Of a DNA stretch of 64,000 bases, positions 56,701 through 64,000 are shown piece after piece; positions within the stretch are counted from its first letter, which is position 1; every line of letters starts with the position of its first letter. The stretch is taken from positions 55,966,945 to 56,030,944 of the forward strand of contig NC_086384.1 in assembly GCF_036588685.1 (NCBI RefSeq), in the 5' to 3' direction. A program made the translations under genes and the position numbers. This DNA comes from Mytilus trossulus (taxonomy: Eukaryota; Mollusca; Bivalvia; Mytilida; Mytilidae). The notes beneath the pieces are model-generated. The model searched no databases and had not been told where the DNA came from. It was given only the letters and a program-made list of their open reading frames with translations.

Positions 56701-59700
56701 TTTGTTGTTGTAAAACAAACCCAATAAAAATCATCAGAAAATGAAATTTTCAAGATGGTTGAAATTTTTGGAATGTAACTTCTTTGTTACAAACTATACA
56801 TGAAAGTCAAGTTTTGAGCCTCAAACTGTACTTTTTGTCAACATTGAATCCATAATGAAGCGAACGTAAGTTATAAATACGTCTAGACTATAATGTTTGA
56901 CATTGTGAGTATAGATATGACATTTTTTAGTTGCTAAAGACAATGCAACAGTTTCGCTGACTTATTCATTTATATATATATATATATATGTCATTTATGT
57001 CATTTTACGCCAAACTTTGTTAAAATGGTATTTATTTTTTAATATGCTGCATTAGAATGGAGATAACTGTATTGTATTTTAAGCTTGGCCTCTATAAAAC
57101 TTGATTTTACTGTCGCAAATATCCGTTACGCGTCGCCAGGTAAACTCAATTTGCGACAGTAAAATCTACGTTTTACGAAATCAAAGCTTAAAATACAATG
57201 CGGCTATCTCCTTAATTGATAATAATGGAAGATCGAGAACAAAACTTTACGATAAACGAGATGATTTTTGTTTCCAATTTGCATTTCTATATATCAAATA
57301 ATAATAATCAACATTCCAGCAGCGCGTGCATATATAGTATAAATCACCCGTTGGTATATGATATTGGAGAACTAGCACTTTTTTTTACTTTAGTTACCTT
57401 AAAAAAAGGTTGCTGATTTATTGAATGCTACTAAACCAAGAGTTCCAAAGGACCAAGTTAAAAATATCCCTTCTGAATTTTACGGACATAACCATCTCTT
57501 CCGGAGCACATGATATAACCCCTGTTTTGTGTTTGATTCGTATTGTTCAGTTCAAAGCGATGTGTTTTGTTGTATTGTCGTCTTTATTATTTCTTTTTTT
57601 TTTTTTTAATTTTTATACAAAGATTCAAAATGATAAATACACATATACATATGGAAAAAAGTATTGCAACACCTTGATTTTTTAAACCTTGGAAAATCAG
57701 ACTTGTTTTTTTTATATCTGAGAATATGATAAAATATTTGTATAATAATATTGAAACATTGATATTGATAACATTGGCATTAAAAGAATTAAAAAAAAGT
57801 GTTAATTAGCCACAATTTTTATAACAAAATAAAGCAATTTTTGTACAAAAAATGCATGTTACAACTTTTACTGTAATCGAACTTTACAATGTCAGACATT
57901 TAGTTTAAAGGAGCACTAGCTACGATATATATACAAAAATAAAGTATGATTTTTTTTAGATTAATCATTAATTGAATTGGAATAATGAAATAATAATTTG
58001 CTTTTAGCAATCAATTTGCTTTAATTTTGTTGAAATAAGCGATTATACATAATTTTGGACGGATTCACTTGCAAGTGAATACGTCATCATCATTCTAACC
58101 GATATTCATGTGAACTCAATTTAACCCCCTAGCTAGAGACTGACAACGCATGCATTGTACGTGAACTGGTTATTTAAAGAAACAAAATGTCAACAATGAA
58201 AGTGAAACTACGGTAAATCATGTGATTACTAATTCGATCCACATAAATCATTCTTATACGGTTAAAAACAATAAGAAACTTATATTTTTAATCTATAAAT
58301 TCAAATCAAACAGACCTATAAAAATCCAATTGCACGTGCTGGTTTAACCTATTCATATCTTTATTTGTGTTTACATCTCTTATATGGTCATCTGAGGTCA
58401 AATCGATAGTTAATTAGATGGCATCTGGATTTTAATACACACGAAACGAACCTACATATCATCTACCCCATGCTCCGTAAACTGTTTATTTTAAACGTTT
58501 GATAGATTGGATAAATGTTTTACATTGTTATTAATCAAATGTGAGAATTTGAGTCAAATTGGTGACCATGAATTTGACAGCTAGTGCCCCTTTAAACATA
58601 TTTATTTATAGTGGATCGGGAAACAAGTTTTGCAACTTTTATCAATCCCTCTCCACTTTGCGGGTGCGAGTGCTGCCTTGTAGCGGCATTAGCCTACTCT
58701 TTTTCGAAATCTACAAGGGTGTCTTTAACGTGCAAGAGATATGTCTCTCTCTTAACACGGGTCATCCATTTATCGTCCCTCTCCGACGGACTATCATCGT
58801 TTCCTCAAGACCATACTCGCTGATGGTGTCAAGGGAGAGCCGAAAATTGAGTTTCTGAAATTTTCATCCCGAACGGGAATCGAACCAGGAACCTTTGTGT
58901 TAGTAGTCCGATGCACTAACCACTCCACCACGGCTCTCTACATTTAAAAATAAATCTTAAGATGATTGTTAACATCATGGTTGATTGTTTAACCCCAACG
59001 AATCAATACTTTATGCAGCCTCTATTCACACGGATAACTGCCTCTAAACGTCTTCTCATTCCTGTGAGCATTTGACGAATTTGCTGCTGAGGTAATCGCA
59101 ACCTTTCCTGGTGAGGAGAAATGTTTACTTCATGAAGTGTTTGGACTGGGTGTACATGTCCTTTTGCACAATTTACGCCCAATATAGTTCAATATAAATT
59201 ATGCTTGATATGGTTCAAATTCTGGCTACGATCAGGCCAAGAAAGATCAACCGACCTTCGTTGGACCAAATGATCGTCCTTCAAGATGCCAATTTCCAAC
59301 TTTGGCGAGATATGCACCATTGGAAACGGGGCACTTTATTTGTGTTCGGGACCAAGGGTACCGGACATGGTCTTGTCGCACGATAACCAGTAGCTATGGG
59401 TCTATTTCGAATAAATTTTGTTTAAGTCTCCTGTATGGCAAACACTCTCTTATCAGGATTGTAAGTTGTTTGCAGAGGATTTCCTCCTGACCAAACAGCA
59501 TAAGGCTTGGTTTTTCCTGGCCGATCTTAAATGGGGTCTTTCTGGTTTCGCTCGGTCTTTAAAATCCTTTGTTGCATAATTTTTATTCACAAAACGATTT
59601 ATACTGGATTAGTGATGACCAGCAATACGTGCAATTGTCACAGCGACATACCTGCTATGCTCATGCTGATTATCTGCCATTTTGCTGCAAAATGTTGACA

Positions 59701-62090
59701 GTCGTGGAGGATCCATTATATATGATATTTTATTAAAGTAAACTGATAGTTTGTGATGAAAGTATTCAAGCTTTTGTCAATGACATTTGAATGTCTTTAG
59801 TTTTTTTGTACTGCAGGCAGGGATACCTGGTGAAAATTTACTAATTGCATTGGAACCGGAAGCTGCTTCTATCTACTGTCAATATCTTCCAATAGAAAAA
59901 TTAAATGGTGTCGATGGAAAATTCACAATGGCTGAAGTTGGAACGAAATATATGATCATAGACTTAGGAGGTAATTATTTACATAGAGATAGGAAGATGT
60001 TGTATGAGTGCCAATGAGACAACTCTCCATCCAAATAAGAAATTATAAAAGTAAACAATTAAAGGTCAAGGTACGGCCTTTAACACTGAGATTTGGCTCA
60101 CACCGAACAACAAGCTATAAAGGGCCCCAAAATTACAAGTGTAAAACCATTCAAACGGGAAAACCAACGGTCTTATCTATATAAAAAATCGAGAAACGAG
60201 AAACATGTATAAATAACATAAAAAAAACGACAATGTACTGATATTTTTGTATTAATACAAACAAATTCATTTTCACACACAGTCAATGCACGCTGTATAA
60301 GACAATTTGAAAAAAGTTCATCTTATCTAGTTATTGTGTACAGATGAAAACCCTTGTTTAGAACTGTCCAGTACTTTCAGACAACAAAAAAGGAGTCAGT
60401 GTTGAAGTATTTATCGTTTGTAAGGTATTATTCTTTTTTCTCTTAAAATTTTCTTCTTCTTAAATAATTTAATTTTGGATGTAACGCGTCTTCTAATTGG
60501 CTTACTTAATTATGCTATGAGCCCATAGACATAATTTAGTCATGTGACCGTGACGTCATCAACATTTTTTCATGGTTTTCTACGGTTTAAAATGGAATTT
60601 AGAATTAAGTTGTAAGAAATGACTGTAATATTTTTTCTGTCTTTTCGAAAAAACATAAAAAATGTGGTACACACTGTTAAATAACCTGCTACGCGCGTTA
60701 TTCAGTGTGCACCCAATTTTTTATGTTATTTCTTCATAGACAGAAAAAATATTACAGTCATGCCTTAAATAAAAAAAGACAAACTATTTTATCCATAACA
60801 TACGAGATGATGAGTTTTCCACGTTGATCTCTCTTTAACTTTTAGTTATCAATAGAATCAAGGATTTGTATAGTTATACTAACTATACAAATCCTTGATA
60901 GAATCTACCAGTCATTAATATTTTCAATTTAAAATAGCTATATATAGACAAAGACACGCGTCAGTCGGGAAATAAATGTTGTGTAATATACTTGTATATT
61001 ATACATACGATATAACAAGAAAGTGTATTTTTATTTATGCAGGGGGAACTGCAGATATAACTGTTCACGAAAAGCAAGAAGATGGGAAACTATAAAGGAA
61101 TTATGCCAAGCAACCGGTGATGCATGTGGTGGAACGTCCATCGATAACGAATTTTTCCAGATAATGGTGAAAATTTTTGGCGCACCTCTAATGAATAGTT
61201 TGTCATGGAAGGATCCCTCAGCTTATCTGGATCTGTTTAGAGAATTCGAAACAGTGAAAAGAACCGTACACCACAATAAAACGGGTAAAATAAATTTCAC
61301 TGTTCCTTATGCTGCTTTGAATGACTTGTGTAGGTTAAATTTTGGAGAAGATTTTCCTGCCACTGTTAAGTCTTGTTCCCTAAGTGATAAAATATCCCTC
61401 CGTGGTGACAAAATGAGGGCGGAGGTAGATGTTGTGAAAGCACTGTATTCGAAATCATCTACAGATATCATCAGTCAAATAACCAATGTTATCAAACAAT
61501 GTGAAAGTATTTCTATGCTGCTTCTAGTAGGAGGGTTTTCAGAATCAGAAATGCTTCAGCATGTCATACGTAAGGAATTCCCAGACAAACGAATCATCAT
61601 CCCTGAAGATGCAGGATTGGCCGTGTTGAAAGGGGCCGTACTTTTTGGTCACAATCCAGGTTTTATAGCATCACGCGTTATGCGATATACATACGGCATT
61701 CAAGTTAAAAATAGATTCAACAAGAATATTCACGACAAAGCAAAATTAGAAATTATAGATGGCGAAGAGAAATGTAAAAACTGTTTTAATATTGTCAAAA
61801 AGTTAAACGAGGACGCTTCACCGGGAACAATAGTTAAACAAGAATTCAAGACAGTAAAACTTCAAAAAGCATTAGCTGTCATTGTTTTCGTGTCTAAAAA
61901 AGAAGACCCACTGTATACTGATGAACCAGGGTGCATGCAAATTGGAACTTTCCGAGTTAAAATACATAATCCATCCGAAAAAATCCGTCGTTTTGATGTA
62001 GAATTTCATTTCGGTAACACTGAATTAACAATTAACACAACCGAACAGGGAACAGGACATTCCGAATCCGCAATGTTTGACTTAGTGTGA
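49595..62090 (+). CDS. HSPA12-like: Gene C: HSPA12-like Hsp70-family ATPase, frameshifted
   Basis: Four coding exons (49595-49900, 50827-51045, 59817-59970, 61043-62090). Motifs in order: nucleotide-binding phosphate-1 loop AIDFGTTYSGYAFS (residues about 10-23), YYFHRFKMKLHKN, LAVPAIWNDTAKQFMRKSAEK, AGIPGENLLIALEPEAASIY, phosphate-2 motif DLGGGTADIT (from residue 224), and adenosine motif LLLVGGFSESEMLQ. These define the HSPA12 branch of the Hsp70 superfamily, cytosolic ATP-binding proteins that lack the standard Hsp70 substrate domain. The full length would be about 574 residues, normal for invertebrate members. In exon 4 two extra bases at about 61093 give TAA in frame after residue 243. 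Bivalves have many HSPA12 copies, implicated in stress and immunity; this copy may be a pseudogene, a null allele or carry a sequencing error. Confidence 0.88.
49901..50826 (+). other. Gene C intron 1
   Basis: Contains a dispersed repeat piece (CAAGTCAAGAATATGACAG, about 49958-50060), a GCACTGCTTCTTTTGCACTG short tandem (50402-50450) and a TA microsatellite (50710-50748). Confidence 0.7.
50827..51045 (+). CDS. HSPA12-like: Gene C exon 2
   Basis: 73 codons in phase 0 between acceptor TTTACAG and donor GTAACG. Encodes HLSTASIIEDLTGKSALAID through VPAIWNDTAKQFMRKSAEK. Confidence 0.9.
51800..51945. repeat. ATGTCGTAATTACGACAT palindrome array, left tip
   Basis: Repeated palindromic words ATGTCGTAATTACGACAT, GTCGTAATTTCGACAT and GTCGTAATAACGACAT. 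A matching array is at the right tip (55950-56040). Confidence 0.95.
52548..53430. mobile_element. 883-bp MITE with TTAA ends inside the left arm
   Basis: Starts TTAAGGGCATCCGATACAG and ends with the inverted form TATCGGATGCCCTTAA. TTAA at both ends suggests a piggyBac-type target. The opposite arm lacks it, so the pre-insertion site can be seen. The open frame at 53123-53485 overlaps its right end and is not supported as a gene. Confidence 0.8.
55950..56040. repeat. CGACAT palindrome array, right tip
   Basis: GATGTCGTTATTACGACA, GTCGTTTTAACGACATG and GTCGTAATAACGACATAA are counterparts of 51800-51945. Confidence 0.95.
57059..57211. repeat. 153-bp hairpin ending in GGAGATAACT-type words
   Basis: The left arm (GGAGATAACTGTATTG, TTTTACTGTCGCAAAT) and the right arm (ATTTGCGACAGTAAAA, ACAATGCGGCTATCTCC) are reverse complements over about 55-60 bp with mismatches. 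MITE-like. Confidence 0.85.
57205..57580 (+). pseudogene. Reverse-transcriptase fragment with 3' tail
   Basis: RTKLYDKRDDF (about 57230-57270) and LLNQEFQRTKLK (about 57428-57470) are conserved blocks of the C-terminal part of the same reverse transcriptase as 5458-6125. They are separated by stops and frameshifts. The following CTTCCGGAGCACATGATA matches its 3' tail. Fragment only, dead. Confidence 0.7.
57645..57690. repeat. Candidate Tc1-type terminal sequence
   Basis: GGAAAAAAGTATTGCAACACC resembles the terminal inverted repeats of bivalve Tc1-like elements and may be the end of the element whose transposase relic is at 58990-59715. No matching opposite end was found. Confidence 0.4.
57904..58596. 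mobile_element. MITE with TTTAAAGG(A/G)GCACTAGCT ends
   Basis: TTTAAAGGAGCACTAGCT at the left and AGCTAGTGCCCCTTTAAA at the right, 693 bp apart. A 16-bp palindrome TTCACTTGCAAGTGAA lies inside. The right-end words recur inverted at about 63806-63890. Confidence 0.75.
58598..58940 (-). mobile_element. tRNA-derived SINE
   Basis: On the minus strand, GTGGAGTGGTTAGTGC (A box) and GGTTCGATTCCC (B box) are spaced as in a tRNA gene, followed by a body with TGCACGTTAAAGACACCC and an A-rich end. The tRNA-like head is near the acceptor end GAGAGCCGTGGTGG. Not a functional tRNA gene as far as visible. Confidence 0.8.
58990..59715 (-). pseudogene. Degenerate Tc1/mariner transposase
   Basis: On the minus strand the frames read an HTH-like N-terminus (VTIARIAGHH, then SSINRFVNK), a DRAKPERP stretch like the GRPR motif, QALCCLVRRKSSAN, LSWPDRSQNLNHIKHNLY (the family's WPxxSPDLNPIEHLW block), and finally MRRRLEAVIRVNRGCIKY, the usual Tc1 C-terminus. 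Many stops and frameshifts break it and the catalytic DDE region is largely lost. It is an old, dead copy within gene C intron 2. Confidence 0.75.
59817..59970 (+). CDS. HSPA12-like: Gene C exon 3
   Basis: 154 nt, phase 0 in and phase 1 out. Encodes AGIPGENLLIALEPEAASIY through YMIIDLG; the phosphate-2 motif is split by the intron. The acceptor is CTGCAG-GCAG, so a second AG lies four bases inside the exon; its use would shift the frame. Confidence 0.9.
59989..60245 (+). repeat. S-family dispersed repeat
   Basis: GGAAGATGTTGTATGAGTGCC, GAGACAACTCTCCATCCAA, GGTCAAGGTACGGCCTTTAA and AAAGGGCCCCAAAATTAC. Confidence 0.85.
60613..60773. repeat. Hairpin MITE of about 160 bp
   Basis: GACTGTAATATTTTTTCTGTC on the left and its reverse complement on the right. 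The arms continue through ACATAAAAAA and ACACTG to a GCGCG centre. Confidence 0.9.
60857..60899. repeat. Perfect 19-bp-arm palindrome
   Basis: ATCAAGGATTTGTATAGTT, loop ATACT, then the exact reverse complement. Confidence 0.97.
61043..62090 (+). CDS. HSPA12-like: Gene C exon 4 (last), with 2-nt frameshift
   Basis: From the acceptor the frame continues GGGTADITVHEKQEDGKL and meets TAA at 61093-61095. Two bases further the expected sequence resumes (KELCQATGDACGGTSIDNEF) and is open to TGA 62088-62090. That stretch includes LLLVGGFSESEMLQ and a C-terminal lobe ending SESAMFDLV. No other damage is seen in the exon, which suggests a very recent lesion or a base-call error. Confidence 0.88.
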
Positions 62091-62145
62091 TTTGAACTAG
62101 TATGAGAACTTGTATTCTATAGAAAAATGTATTTTGATGATATTA

Positions 62146-62151
62146 AATAAA
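62146..62151 (+). terminator. Candidate poly(A) signal of gene C
   Basis: AATAAA 56 bases after the stop. A second AATAAA at 62841-62846 is an alternative distal site. Confidence 0.4.
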
Positions 62152-64000
62152 AGATGAGGAAATGTTGCTGCAGTGACAAAACAGTGAAATGTTTTTTTAT
62201 GATCATTCTGATAGAGAAGATTCTGGTTGATTAAAATCCTTAAACAATCATCCAACATTGGTTTTCCCAGATGAATAACTCTTTAAGAGGTGCATTTTAT
62301 TCATTTTATAAAGAGGAATTTTGTTTGGAAACCTATTTAATAAAGTTGAAGCTGTTTGACAGGATTTTTATAGCAAAATACCGGTTAGCAAAATTCAGAT
62401 GTTCAAATTTAAAATGTCCGGTAGAAACGGGAAGATGATCCGGAAAAAATGAGCGAATTCGTCATCTGTGACAATGGAATAGAATATGAATTTCATTTTA
62501 TCTGTTGAAATTTTTAAAAATTCAGGAAATAAAACTGCTTAGAAATAAATATATACCTCAATAGTATACTGCAAATTTAACGAAGTAAAATTGAAACAGC
62601 TCTTAATATTGTGTCATGTAGAAGATTACAAAAGCTTATCAATATTTAAAAAATTCTTACACGATACTTTTGTGTCAGTCCTTTTTTAGTTGAATGTTAT
62701 GGTAGTTTGTAAATTGACATTTTGATGTATTTTACCATGTATGTAGCATTATAATGTTTAGTGTGAATGTATTGAGTATAAACATGTGTATACGTGTATT
62801 TATGATGTCCTCTTGTACACCTATGTGTCTGAGGGTTATTAATAAAGTATTGTCTATTGTCTATCACTACAGGTTGAAAAGAAATAAATAACTGTTGGTT
62901 CAGATTATTTTTTTATTAAATGTAACAGACCCACAGTTAAGGTAGCTGGGGTCTGAATTAAAATCAGTAGAAAATACAATACCTTGATTTTTTTTGGATT
63001 CGAGCGTTACGAACGAGTCTTTTGTAGACTAAACGCGCGTCTGACGTAAATACAAAATTTAATCCTGGTATCTGTGATGAGTTTATTCCCTTATGTGCAA
63101 AGAGGAAAACATTAAATCGAAGAAAGTTTTTACAGTTTTTTTTTTGTTTTGGAAAATACACCCGTTAATATGAAAAACTTGTCATTTTCTGTAATAAATG
63201 AAAAGTCTTACATATTGATTTTATTAAAGATCTATACCGATTGTTATCTGGTATTTCAAAATCAAAGAAGGAAGATGACACCCAACTCCCCTCAATCCAA
63301 GAAATACGTTTGTGCGTTATATGGTCGATTATACTATAAACGCATGAAGTTATTTGTTATTAACAATTTAGTTCGAAACCAAAAATTAAATGCTTTCAAG
63401 CGTCATGCAGAACCAGAATATCAATTTAACTTGCTGCTTTCAGTTTTTTGTCTCAGTGATGCCAATGAATCGATAGCAGCAATAGCAGTTAGAAGAGCTT
63501 GATAATTCATATTTTGTATATAGTTGCTTTATGGTTCGAAGTTTCCATCTGCTTTATATCTAATGTCCATGACCTTGTAAACTAGCTAGAAATTACAAGT
63601 TAAACTTGACCTTCAATGATGTAGCTGTTATAAAGGTCCCTTCAAAATGATAAAATTTATGAAACCGGTTTGCCGAAGATTACTTAAGTTCATTTTGATG
63701 GACAGTCTAAATATATAACATGTCAATAGCTACCATCATAATCTGGTCGAATTTGATTTTAACTGTTGTTGCAATAACTGTTCCAAATTTGACCTTTGAA
63801 TCCCTTAAGGGTCACTAGCTGTCAAATTTATGTTCACCGGTTTTAATCAAATTCTCATATTTGATTGATAACAATGATAAATATAGATTCTTACATTGAT
63901 ACCAGTGGATTATCGGATTTATCCAATCGAGATAGTTAAATTATCAATTTTAAAGTCCGAGCCGCCTCGGCGAGGACTTTAAAATTTATAATTTAACTAT
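62152..64000. other. 3' flank of gene C
   Basis: Contains a fragment of the CGCGCGTCT repeat (62990-63068), a piece of the TAGTG MITE (63806-63890), a 117-codon open frame (63149-63502) with no recognised features, and the hairpin at 63932-64000. Confidence 0.5.
63932..64000. repeat. Hairpin at the window edge
   Basis: ATAGTTAAATTAT, AATTTTAAAGTCC, a GC-rich loop GAGCCGCCTCGGCGA, then GGACTTTAAAATT and ATAATTTAACTAT. The palindrome reaches the last base and may continue outside. Confidence 0.9.

Larger units (their letters stand above)
51046..59816 (+). other. Gene C intron 2 (8.8 kb), packed with elements
   Basis: Holds the 4.3-kb foldback (51767-56075), a hairpin (57059-57211), an RT fragment, a MITE and a SINE side by side (57904-58940), and a dead Tc1/mariner transposase. 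The last bases (TTTTTTTGTACTGCAG) form a strong acceptor. Confidence 0.8.
59971..61042 (+). other. Gene C intron 3, with repeats close to both splice sites
   Basis: An S-family repeat begins about 18 bases after the donor (59989-60245). Two hairpins (60613-60773 and 60857-60899) lie upstream of the acceptor TTTATGCAG. Confidence 0.8.

Noticed and set aside
58863..58940. Minus-strand tRNA gene
   Set aside because: A and B boxes are present but the acceptor and anticodon stems do not pair well and it is joined to a SINE body.
63149..63502. 117-codon open frame after gene C
   Set aside because: No recognised motif, no convincing splice or promoter context; kept only as a possibility needing transcript data.

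Overview
The window looks like nuclear DNA of a bivalve mollusc, most probably a mytilid mussel. It is strongly AT-rich, its genes are split by kilobase-scale introns with GT-AG splice sites, and it holds an HSPA12-type gene of a family known to be expanded in bivalves. It also carries many interspersed repeats that I recognise from mussel sequence, for example the CGAAACGCGCGTCT element, the AGCTCACC...GGTGAGC element and the GATGTGGTATGATTGCC element. The species call is inference; exon structures, phases and repeat boundaries were read directly from the sequence.

Layout. Gene A (+) ends at 1060: only its last exon (893-1060) is inside the window, encoding a basic tail with a partial CRIB-like motif. 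Gene B (-) runs from about 33197 to 13159 in five inferred exons whose phases all agree, giving about 356 residues of a protein I do not recognise. Its introns hold most of the repeats between 13.4 and 33 kb, including a 51-bp tandem repeat that duplicates one of its own 3' splice sites, a Helitron-like element, foldback hairpins and tRNA-derived SINEs. From 34 to 41 kb there is a large repeat domain: GTCCCAC hairpins, a 56-57 bp satellite in forward and inverted blocks with a 171-bp higher-order repeat, and a minisatellite built on AGGTCA-like hexamers. A relic of a non-LTR retrotransposon lies at 42.97-43.84 kb, and nested repeats fill 44-47.7 kb.

Gene C (+, 49595-62090) is an HSPA12-like Hsp70-family ATPase in four coding exons. 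Its long second intron contains a 4.3-kb foldback element with arms of about 0.8 kb, a degenerate reverse-transcriptase fragment, a MITE, a SINE and a dead Tc1/mariner transposase. Exon 4 carries a 2-nt frameshift that brings in an early stop, so this copy is either a pseudogene, a null allele or an assembly error.

Genes A and B converge; B and C diverge, with the 34-47 kb repeat domain between them. Nothing suggests that the three genes act in one pathway. The unusual content is mostly repeat biology: recent nested insertions, duplicated splice acceptors, and two unrelated tandem arrays rich in nuclear-receptor-type half-sites.
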